Shown here piece after piece: positions 10,354 through 18,362 of a DNA stretch of 43,630 bases. The stretch's first letter is position 1. Each line of letters begins with the position of its first letter. Source of the DNA: Methylococcales bacterium (lineage in GTDB: Bacteria; Pseudomonadota; Gammaproteobacteria; Methylococcales; Methylomonadaceae); assembly GCA_003584865.1 (NCBI GenBank), contig QVQE01000095.1, forward strand, positions 1-43,630, written 5' to 3'. The notes below the pieces were generated by a model. That model saw only the letters and a list, made by a program, of their open reading frames with translations, ran no database searches and had not been told where the DNA came from. The position numbers were made by a program, and so were the translations under genes.

Positions 10354-10491
10354 CTTTGTTTTATAAGCGTTTTCTACAAAAGATCTTAACTTAATAACAG
10401 AGGTGTAGAGATCAATAACATTCAGTTAAGGGAATTTAGTATGCAGCGGAAATAAAATGATTGAGCAGCACTCACCATTAAATTACACTAA

Positions 10492-11067
10492 GTGAAACTT
10501 AATGATGACTATAATCCCATGCAACCTCTACGACGTTTAATGCAAAACCTGGATAAATTGGCGAATGCTGAACATTATCTTTTCACACCTGATGATTTAA
10601 GGGCGCTTTTACCTGATTTAACCGATTCTGCTTTTAATACTCTTTTATGCCGTGTTAGTAAAGACCAACACTTAACCAGACTGTGTCGAGGACTCTATTT
10701 TTTTGAAAAAGTCGCGCCTATTTCTGGACTTTTATTATTTCATGCTGCCGCAAGATTACGCGCTGACTGCTTAAATTATATTAGTTTAGAAACGGTACTA
10801 AGTGATGCTGGGGTTATTTCTCAAATACCCATTAATCATATTACTGTTATGTCATCAGGACGTAGCAGTGTGATTTCTTGTGGTCGATGGGGAACCATTG
10901 AGTTTGTGCGTACCCGTCAAAAGCCTCAAGATTTAGAAAAGCTGATTTATTATGATGCCCGTTGCAAGTTATGGCGAGCGACCGTGCCACAAGCCCTGCG
11001 TGATATGCGAGTGACACATCGTAATACTGACTTAATAGATTGGAGTGTAGCTAATGAGTTTGTTTGA
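10492..11067 (+). CDS. abiEi: AbiEi-like antitoxin of type IV toxin-antitoxin system
   Basis: 191 aa, wHTH-like N-terminus, CRGLYFFEK and YISLETVLSDAGVISQIP motifs; overlaps AbiEii start; GTG start. Confidence 0.82.
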   Translation: MKLNDDYNPMQPLRRLMQNLDKLANAEHYLFTPDDLRALLPDLTDSAFNTLLCRVSKDQHLTRLCRGLYFFEKVAPISGLLLFHAAARLRADCLNYISLETVLSDAGVISQIPINHITVMSSGRSSVISCGRWGTIEFVRTRQKPQDLEKLIYYDARCKLWRATVPQALRDMRVTHRNTDLIDWSVANEFV

Positions 11068-11950
11068 TCAATTGGTCGATGAAGCCTTACAAAATAGACG
11101 AGAATTAAATTCTTTACGTGTAGTTGTCGAAAAAGAATTGTTGCATCATGATATTTTGCGCGTGTTAAGTGAGTCTGGCTTATTGAGTCGACTCACTTTT
11201 ATTGGCGGGACTTGTTTACGTGCGTGTTATGGCTCAAACCGACTGAGTGAAGACTTGGACTTTACGGGAGGAACTGACTTTAAGCGAGATAGATTAATAA
11301 CTATGGCCGAAAGTCTGGTTACGAACATGATGACTAAATACGGTCTAGAAATTCAGGTAAGTGAACCTACACGAGAAAGTGGTAACGTAGATACTTGGAA
11401 ACTAAAAGTACAGACTCGCCCAGATAGAAAAGATTTACCAGCCCAACGTATTAATATCGACGTGTGCGCTATACCCAGTTATCAACCACACCCCATGCTG
11501 TTATTAAACCCTTATGGCGTTGAAATGGGTACGAGTGGTTTAATTTTACAAGTTGAGAGTAGAGAGGAAATTTTTACTGATAAGCTGTGCGCCTTTGCAC
11601 TTCGTCCAAACCGAATTAAAAACCGTGATTTATGGGATATAGCCTGGTTACATCAACAAGGTGTTAGACCACAAATGGATTTACTGGCAAAAAAACTGAT
11701 AGACCATAAAACGGACACACTACAGTTTGTAAACTTATTTGAAATACGGTCTGCGACACTTAAAAATGATCCCAAGGTAGCACTAGAGTTTAAAAAAGAA
11801 ATGAGACGTTTCTTACCGGCGGATTTAGTGACTCAAACCGCTGATCAACCCGTATTTTGGGGCGTTATGAGCCAAATTATTCATAACTTCTCTTTGCAAA
11901 TTCGACAGCATTTTTTGAATTCTGATTCTATCGATGCCTTTAAAATGTGA
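11054..11950 (+). CDS. abiEii: AbiEii/AbiGii nucleotidyltransferase toxin
   Basis: LTFIGGTCLRACYGSNRLSEDLDFTGG NTase motif; DKLCAFALRPNRIKNRDLWDIAWL motif. Confidence 0.92.
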   Translation: MSLFDQLVDEALQNRRELNSLRVVVEKELLHHDILRVLSESGLLSRLTFIGGTCLRACYGSNRLSEDLDFTGGTDFKRDRLITMAESLVTNMMTKYGLEIQVSEPTRESGNVDTWKLKVQTRPDRKDLPAQRINIDVCAIPSYQPHPMLLLNPYGVEMGTSGLILQVESREEIFTDKLCAFALRPNRIKNRDLWDIAWLHQQGVRPQMDLLAKKLIDHKTDTLQFVNLFEIRSATLKNDPKVALEFKKEMRRFLPADLVTQTADQPVFWGVMSQIIHNFSLQIRQHFLNSDSIDAFKM

Positions 11951-12061
11951 ATAGAACTACAACTGAGTTTGTGGTTTTACTAACCAAGCAATATTTAGTG
12001 TCGCGGGTTTAGATTTACGTTAGAATTTCAAACGATTTATTAACCGTAAGAGCGCCTGTGA

Positions 12062-13399
12062 ATGACTTCAGAAACCAGCACTAAACGATTTCGTATTGCC
12101 TTTTCCTTTGCAGGAGAAAAGCGGGAGTTTGTCAAAGCTACCGCACAGATTTTGGCTAAGCGATTTGGTGAAGATAAGATTTTGTATGACAAATTTCATA
12201 TAGCGGAGTTTGCTGATGCAGATCTTGGTTTTATTCTGCCTGATCTATACAAAAACGATACCGACTTAATTGTTGCTGTATTTTGTCGCGATTATGAGAA
12301 AAAGCAGTGGTGCGGCTTGGAGTGGCGAGCTGTCTTCTCAATGATTAAAGAAAACCAGTCAAAAAAAGTTCTGCTTAGTCGTTTTGATCTGATGGATGGC
12401 AAAGGCTTATTTGGGCTTGCTGGTTTTATCGATTTAGACGATGAAAGACCTGAACAATTTGCCGCCCTGATTCTTCAACGTCTCGCTATTAATGAAAGAA
12501 AGCCCAAAGATCACTATACAAAGGATTGCACTGAAACAACTCAAGTGGGTGTAATTGATGTTACTCAAGATTCCTATGAAAGCCATAAGAATCTTGCTTT
12601 AGAGTTATTAGAAAATTCTGAATCCTATCTGACTGAATTGAAAGCACTTATGAAATGTGCAGATGCAACTGAAATTATAAATCGCTTTAGTCAGTGTAAG
12701 CCTGAAGATGTTAATGCTTTGTTTCTAGTTTCCCGTAAAGCCTTGAACAAAGTTCGTTTTGCTGATTTAAATGAGTCTGACAAACACGATGTAATTGAAG
12801 CGGTTACGGCTTTGTATCTGCTTGCTGCACTGCGTTTGGTTGATGTTGCATCAGCACAAAGTGGTTATGTTGTATTAGTACCCAGTAATGAACGCATATT
12901 ATGTGCGATTATTGCAACTGCGTTATTTGGAGGTAGTTTAAAAGTATTGCCAGATTACGATACACACCTTCCTGTCCCAGAGTATGCTTTTGAGATTAAT
13001 GTTCCAGCGGCTGGCGATTACGTGACAGAGAGTTTTGAACGAGCCATGTATGTTTCGATATTTAAAAATAATCGAAAAGTCGATCTCAGTGCACTTGATT
13101 CGCAGAAACTGAGTCAAGATGAAATCAGTGATTTGAATGCCAGATTAGAATCTTTACGCGATGTTCATGAGCAAAATTTATGTTTGGTAGTGACTGGAAA
13201 TACCATCTCAGCGGATAATGCTGTTCCAATTTCAAACACATATAAAGTACCAACATTTTTTCAGTCGGATGATACCGCCACCGTTGTATTGGGCATGCCT
13301 TATCAAGACTTGACCGCGAAAATCAAACAATTCTGGCAGGATCTTAATGAGCTTCGAAGTAAACACTTATCCCAATCATCTATTACAGGAGTGCAGTAG
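12062..13399 (+). CDS. TIR-domain protein with unassigned C-terminal domain
   Basis: N-terminal FRIAFSFAGEKREFVKATAQIL...LYDKFHIAEFADADLGFILPDLYKNDTDLIVAVFCRDYEKKQWCGLEWRAV matches TIR_2-like pattern including WCxxE. Confidence 0.85.
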   Translation: MTSETSTKRFRIAFSFAGEKREFVKATAQILAKRFGEDKILYDKFHIAEFADADLGFILPDLYKNDTDLIVAVFCRDYEKKQWCGLEWRAVFSMIKENQSKKVLLSRFDLMDGKGLFGLAGFIDLDDERPEQFAALILQRLAINERKPKDHYTKDCTETTQVGVIDVTQDSYESHKNLALELLENSESYLTELKALMKCADATEIINRFSQCKPEDVNALFLVSRKALNKVRFADLNESDKHDVIEAVTALYLLAALRLVDVASAQSGYVVLVPSNERILCAIIATALFGGSLKVLPDYDTHLPVPEYAFEINVPAAGDYVTESFERAMYVSIFKNNRKVDLSALDSQKLSQDEISDLNARLESLRDVHEQNLCLVVTGNTISADNAVPISNTYKVPTFFQSDDTATVVLGMPYQDLTAKIKQFWQDLNELRSKHLSQSSITGVQ

Positions 13400-14380
13400 A
13401 TGCTCCCACCCACTATGAAAACCATTAACCCGTTTATCGATTTAATACCAGAAACAACTGAGACATTAACGCCCAGCAACCGCTTTCCAGCTGCCGGTCA
13501 CCTATGGAGCAAGCCGGAAATTGATGCCCTGATTTTTGCCTTTGCTGCTCGACGACCCTTATTAGTCCGTGGTGAAGCAGGGAGTGGTAAGAGTCAAATA
13601 GCGCGAGCGGCGGCACAGCACCTGAAAACAAATGAACCCTTGGTTGAAGTGATTCATCCACGCTTTGAAGCACTGGATTTATTATACCGCGTTGATGTCG
13701 TTGAGCGTTTGGCAGATGCACAAATCCAGGATCTTGACAAAACCAATGAACGGTATGTTAAGCGTGGACGGCTTTGGGAAGCACTGGCGCAGATGGACAA
13801 AGACCCAGACTGTATTCCGGTACTTCTGATTGACGAAATCGATAAAGCCGATGCCGATCTACCCAATGCCTTGTTGGATGTGTTGGGTAACCGCAGTTTT
13901 GACGTACCCCCTTTAAACAATCGCACGATTCATGCACCCGATCAACGCTGGCCGTTGATTATTATTACCACCAACGAAGAGCGCGAATTGCCACCCGCTT
14001 TTATTCGTCGCTGTGCTGTACTTAATCTCAATCCACCAAAGGATGATAAGCCGTTTATTGAGTGGTTGATTCAGCGGGGCAAGGTGCATAACCATTTGAT
14101 TATTGAAGAAGCGGCTCGCCAAACAGCCGCCGAACAGGTTCTGGAAGATCGTAAAGCTGCGGAACAGGCGGGCTATCCCAAAGTGGGCTTGGCTGAATAT
14201 ATAGATTTGCTCACCGCGCTGCATGAACTGATGCAGACAAGAAGCGGCAAAGCGCCTCATAAAAGTCAACTAGACTGGTTGAATCAAATAAGCCCTTATG
14301 CCTTGGTCAAACACGCGGAACAAAATCAGGGGCGTTCCCCGGTGATACCCTCAGCGGCTACCCCGTCAGAGGCTGATTAA
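13400..14380 (+). CDS. MoxR-like AAA+ ATPase
   Basis: Walker A GEAGSGKS, Walker B VLLIDEIDKADADLPNALLDVL, sensor ITTNEERELPPAFIRRC. Confidence 0.9.
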   Translation: MLPPTMKTINPFIDLIPETTETLTPSNRFPAAGHLWSKPEIDALIFAFAARRPLLVRGEAGSGKSQIARAAAQHLKTNEPLVEVIHPRFEALDLLYRVDVVERLADAQIQDLDKTNERYVKRGRLWEALAQMDKDPDCIPVLLIDEIDKADADLPNALLDVLGNRSFDVPPLNNRTIHAPDQRWPLIIITTNEERELPPAFIRRCAVLNLNPPKDDKPFIEWLIQRGKVHNHLIIEEAARQTAAEQVLEDRKAAEQAGYPKVGLAEYIDLLTALHELMQTRSGKAPHKSQLDWLNQISPYALVKHAEQNQGRSPVIPSAATPSEAD

Positions 14381-14382
14381 GC

Positions 14383-17340
14383 TTGAAACCTTTTGCACCT
14401 TCATCAGCCAACGGTCAAGTTGGTAGAGCCGATTTACTGCGTCTGCTTGCGATAGCGCCGCGCACGGAGCTGTGGCTCGATGACGATGGGGTGCATCAAT
14501 TCGGTTATCAGTATCGCCCCCTGTCGAACGAGCCGAAAGAGCCCGATAATGGTGTCTTACCTCCACCTCCTGAGCCGATTATCTCAACCAGTCATTTCAA
14601 ACTGCCATTACAGATGCCGTTCGTTAATCTGGTTGTAGATCGGCAAGCACGCGAACAAAGAACGCAAACAGAATCCTCAAGCCCAACCGCTGCCGTTTAT
14701 GAACCCATTACCGAAGCCGATGCCAAATCGCCTTCAAAAATAAGGTTGGTCAACTATGAAGACCTGGTACCCAAAGCCCGCTTGTTACCTGCGCTTAAAC
14801 ACTATTTGTCAAGTAACCGCTTGGCAGGTATGGATGTGCAGCGTTTGGTAAAACAAATAGCTCTACAACAACTGCCCCGCTATTTGCCGCGTTGCCACGT
14901 TAAAAGTTGGCATCCTCAATGGCTAGTGGTTTTAGATTTTGCTAAACGACTGTGGCCTTATCGACAAGACATGCATGCATTAGCCGAGAATTTGCTTAAA
15001 GCCTGTGGTCAATCCGGTGTGTCTATTCGTATTATCAACCACGGGCCTTTGCAGAACTGGACTGATTGGGTAGAAGAACAGCAGGGTCGTGGGGTGTTGC
15101 CAAGCAAACACACTTGGCGTATGCCGGTTGTCAATACGCCGGTTTTGCTGGTCAGCGATTTAGGTTTACTGGAAGGCCGGGACTCAAGCACGCATCAGGC
15201 CTGGCAAGACTTTATCCGGCAACTGACGCAAGCGCAAATCAAGCCACTGGCACTGTTACCTTTGGCAGCGGAGCAACTCGATGCCGGGCTGCCTAAGAAG
15301 CTAACCTTATTGCGTTGGAGTCCCGATGCCCGCATTCATCCAGAACGTGCAATGGGTAATGGCTTGAACGTTCCCGACGGTTTGGACGATTTATTGGCGA
15401 TGGCTGCCGTTACCCGTCGGGTCGATCCGCCGTTGTTACGGGCTCTGCGACGTTTAAATCCAAAAGCGCCGCTCAATGCTGGACTTGAAGGTGCGTTTTG
15501 GTGTCATGCCGATGTTGAAGCGGGTTCTGCTGCCCATATACGCCATGCCGTACAAGCCAAACATCAGGCGCATTTTTCCGAGCACTTACAGGAGTGCCAT
15601 ATAGAATTGGAGCGACTGCGTTATTTGCATCACGCGCATTTACGCGCAGTGTTGAATCATGAAGAAACACTTTTGTGGTATGCGCACGCTAAATTGGACG
15701 GGGTGCAAGTTTCTGAAGAAACCCAAGAACGACTACAGAAGGCAGATACCTTTATGCGTCAACTGGCCGCTACCTTGAAACAACCGGACGGTTTGCAAAA
15801 AGGGGGGGTATGGTGGAGCGTGGCGCAGGAAATTGTGCAACGCGCTGATAATCAGATGGGTAAGGATTTCATAGAGTTGCTGGCGCCACTGGTGCAGGTG
15901 ATTGCTGAAGTGCGCGGCGTTTGGCAACAGCCGCCTGACTGGGTAGACCCAATCGATCTTGTTAGTGATGACCGTAAACGTCAATCCTGCTGGCTAGTGA
16001 ACGATCCAGTCACCTGTAGTATTGTGCTACAGTCTACCCCTCCAGAACGTAACCAAATTGCTTTGTCTGAGCCAATTACTATCGATCAAGGTGGTTTACG
16101 CATCGAAAGCACTGGATCAAGAATCTTGCTCTTAATGGCTCACTTGCCTTTTCGCGTATGCGGATTGCAGGAGCAGACGTTGATTAAGCTAATTAGTAGT
16201 CAAGAAGTTTTAACGTTGGCCAGTGTAAAAAGACCACGTGGAGCGGCTGCCTGGGGTTGGAAAGTGCCACATTCAGAAATTTGGGTGAGGTCTGCACCGA
16301 TTTGTGGGCAAGGATACGAATGGAGTGCTTCTGGCAATCCAAGCGACCAGTTACTCAAAATAGTTTTAACAGAAAACGGCCAATACCAATTGGTGGAGAA
16401 TCAACTAAGTAGTCAGATCAAACTTTTGGACATTCATCCTAGTTATATTTCATACGATTATGAAAATACGGCTTCCAGGGTACGATTCGTTCTGGATGAG
16501 TACGGTGTTCGAGCTGATTTGAGTGTGATTACTGCACCTGATGAACTCATTCAAACCTTACGCTGGATCGACCCCGGCACTTTCTGGATGGGCTCTCCAG
16601 AGGATGAGCTGGAACGATACGATAATGAAGGACCTCGTCACGAAGTCACCATTAGTCGTGGCTTCTGGCTGGCAGATTCTGCTTGTACTCAAGCCTTATG
16701 GCAAGCGGTAATGGGCAACAATCCCAGTCGTTTTAAAGATGATCCCCAGCAACCAGTGGAGCAAGTCAGTTGGCACGATGTTCAAGCGTTTTTACAGCGA
16801 CTACAAGAATTGTTGCCGGGTTGCCAAGTCGATTTACCTAGCGAAGCCGAATGGGAATATGCGTGCCGTGCAGGAACTCAGTCGCCATTCAGTTTCGGTA
16901 CCAACATTAACCCGCAGCAAGTTAATTACTATGGCGAAAATCCTTATCCCGGTGGCGAGAAAGGTGAATACCTCGCAAAGACCGTACCGGTAAAAAGCCT
17001 GCCTGCCAATCCTTGGGGATTGTATGAAATGCACGGCAACGTATATGAGTGGTGTAAAGATGGTCAACGGACTTATGATGAGCAAGCTCAAATCGATCCA
17101 CTGGGGCCAATGACTGGCGATGATAATCCCCGGTGCCTTCGCGGCGGTTCTTGGGACGGCTACGCCAGGTGGGCGCGTTCGGCCTTCCGCAGCGCCTACC
17201 AGCCCGACGATGCCATCAACGACGTGGGCTTTCGTTTTTGCCTGAGGTCCATCGAGTCAGGTCAGGTAACAGGAAGCCCGGCGGGCAGGGCGACCGGAGG
17301 GAGCCCAGACCAGGGGCGGAAGGGTGTCAAGTCGAAATGA
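14383..17340 (+). CDS. large protein: vWA-like N-terminal/middle region fused to C-terminal FGE-sulfatase (SUMF1/C-type-lectin fold) domain with variable 3' end
   Basis: 985 aa, TTG start 2 bp after the ATPase gene; WLVVLDFAKRLWPYRQDMHALAENLLKAC...PVLLVSDLGLLEG Rossmann-like; C-terminal WIDPGTFWMGSPEDE...GNVYEW...GGSW...VGFRFCLRS. Confidence 0.85.
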   Translation: MKPFAPSSANGQVGRADLLRLLAIAPRTELWLDDDGVHQFGYQYRPLSNEPKEPDNGVLPPPPEPIISTSHFKLPLQMPFVNLVVDRQAREQRTQTESSSPTAAVYEPITEADAKSPSKIRLVNYEDLVPKARLLPALKHYLSSNRLAGMDVQRLVKQIALQQLPRYLPRCHVKSWHPQWLVVLDFAKRLWPYRQDMHALAENLLKACGQSGVSIRIINHGPLQNWTDWVEEQQGRGVLPSKHTWRMPVVNTPVLLVSDLGLLEGRDSSTHQAWQDFIRQLTQAQIKPLALLPLAAEQLDAGLPKKLTLLRWSPDARIHPERAMGNGLNVPDGLDDLLAMAAVTRRVDPPLLRALRRLNPKAPLNAGLEGAFWCHADVEAGSAAHIRHAVQAKHQAHFSEHLQECHIELERLRYLHHAHLRAVLNHEETLLWYAHAKLDGVQVSEETQERLQKADTFMRQLAATLKQPDGLQKGGVWWSVAQEIVQRADNQMGKDFIELLAPLVQVIAEVRGVWQQPPDWVDPIDLVSDDRKRQSCWLVNDPVTCSIVLQSTPPERNQIALSEPITIDQGGLRIESTGSRILLLMAHLPFRVCGLQEQTLIKLISSQEVLTLASVKRPRGAAAWGWKVPHSEIWVRSAPICGQGYEWSASGNPSDQLLKIVLTENGQYQLVENQLSSQIKLLDIHPSYISYDYENTASRVRFVLDEYGVRADLSVITAPDELIQTLRWIDPGTFWMGSPEDELERYDNEGPRHEVTISRGFWLADSACTQALWQAVMGNNPSRFKDDPQQPVEQVSWHDVQAFLQRLQELLPGCQVDLPSEAEWEYACRAGTQSPFSFGTNINPQQVNYYGENPYPGGEKGEYLAKTVPVKSLPANPWGLYEMHGNVYEWCKDGQRTYDEQAQIDPLGPMTGDDNPRCLRGGSWDGYARWARSAFRSAYQPDDAINDVGFRFCLRSIESGQVTGSPAGRATGGSPDQGRKGVKSK
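17155..17223 (+). other. variable segment of putative DGR variable repeat, VR1
   Basis: 23 codons differing from VR2 at 17 positions, all at codon positions 1/2, flanked by identical constant blocks. Confidence 0.85.
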
Positions 17341-18245
17341 ACACAAGCTCCCGTTTCCCCAACCCGTTTCCACCCCCCTTCGCTCATGCTTGGGGCGATG
17401 ATGAATTTGGACTTTGGGCTGAGTTTAGGCTTGAGGTACCTAACGGTGAGTCAGTGGTACAAAACTTCCGCTGGATAGAGCCTGGCACTTTCTGGATGGG
17501 TTCGCCGGAGGATGAGCCAGAACGATTCAAAAATGAAGGACCACGTCACGAGGTAACTATTAATCAAGGTTTCTGGCTGGCCGATTCTGCTTGTACTCAG
17601 GCCTTATGGCAGGCGGTAATGGACAATAATCCCAGTAGTTTTAAAGATGATCCCCAACAGCCAGTGGAGAATGTCAGTTGGCATAACGTGCAAGCGTTTT
17701 TAAAGCGCCTGCAAGAACGGTTGCAAAGTTTGTTGCCAGGTTGCCAAGTCGATTTGCCCAGCGAAGCCGAATGGGAATATGCGTGCCGTGCGGGTACGAC
17801 TACGCCGTTTAGTTTCGGCGCCAACATTAACCCGCAGCAAGTTAACTATGACGGTAACTATCCTTATTTCGGAGACGAGAAGGGTGAATTCCGTAAAAAG
17901 ACCGTACCGGTCAAAAGCCTGCCTGCCAATCCTTGGGGATTGTATGAAATGCACGGTAATGTCTGGGAGTGGTGTAAGGAGGGTCAACGGACTTATGACG
18001 AACAAGTGCAAATCGATCCACTGGGGCCAATGACAGGCGATGATATTCCCCGGTGCCTTCGCGGCGGTTCTTGGATCGACTACGCCAGGTGGGCGCGTTC
18101 GTCCAACCGCTACGCCCTCCAGCCCGTCAGTGCCAGCGACCTCGTGGGCTTTCGTTTTTGCCTGAGGTCCATCAAGTCAGGTCAGGTCAGGAAAAGGCTT
18201 AGCCCGGCGGGATCGCCGGGCAGGGGCGACCGGAGGGAGCCTTAG
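17337..18245 (+). CDS. FGE-sulfatase (C-type-lectin fold) domain protein with variable 3' end
   Basis: 302 aa; MNTSSRFPNPFPPPFAHAWGDDEFGLWAEF...WIEPGTFWMGSPEDE...GNVWEW...GGSWIDYARWARSSNRYALQPVSASDLVGFRFCLRS; ATGA overlap with upstream stop. The track start at 17133 overlaps VR1 out of frame and is unlikely. Confidence 0.9.
   Translation: MNTSSRFPNPFPPPFAHAWGDDEFGLWAEFRLEVPNGESVVQNFRWIEPGTFWMGSPEDEPERFKNEGPRHEVTINQGFWLADSACTQALWQAVMDNNPSSFKDDPQQPVENVSWHNVQAFLKRLQERLQSLLPGCQVDLPSEAEWEYACRAGTTTPFSFGANINPQQVNYDGNYPYFGDEKGEFRKKTVPVKSLPANPWGLYEMHGNVWEWCKEGQRTYDEQVQIDPLGPMTGDDIPRCLRGGSWIDYARWARSSNRYALQPVSASDLVGFRFCLRSIKSGQVRKRLSPAGSPGRGDRREP
18075..18143 (+). other. variable segment of putative DGR variable repeat, VR2
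   Basis: same-length 23-codon variable segment as VR1, identical constant flanks. Confidence 0.85.
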
Positions 18246-18261
18246 TCATTTAAAGCAGGCG
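18143..18261 (+). repeat. constant FGE 3' tail + hairpin + 3' flank (repeat copy 3)
   Basis: close match to 10241-10353; related shorter copy at 17222-17305. Confidence 0.85.
18202..18221 (+). other. perfect 8-bp stem, 4-nt loop hairpin downstream of VR2
   Basis: GCCCGGCG-GGAT-CGCCGGGC; compensating wobble version GCTCGGCG-GGAT-CGCCGGGC at 10295-10314. Confidence 0.85.
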
Positions 18262-18362
18262 GAATAAGTGCATTGCGGTTGGGTGCTTGGTGTTTTTAAG
18301 TGATACAATGAAAGTCATTTTAAATTTAGTTAATATCCTAAAGCTGATAAGGGAAACAAATC

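Noticed and set aside
17133-17336. ORF-track N-terminus MPSRRFLGRLRQ... of the 370-aa ORF
   Set aside because: It overlaps VR1 in a different frame; the real start is more likely ATG 17337 with ATGA coupling.
18202-18221. Calling the hairpin a rho-independent terminator
   Set aside because: No T-run follows and it lies inside the reading frame; position and conservation fit a DGR-type element better.
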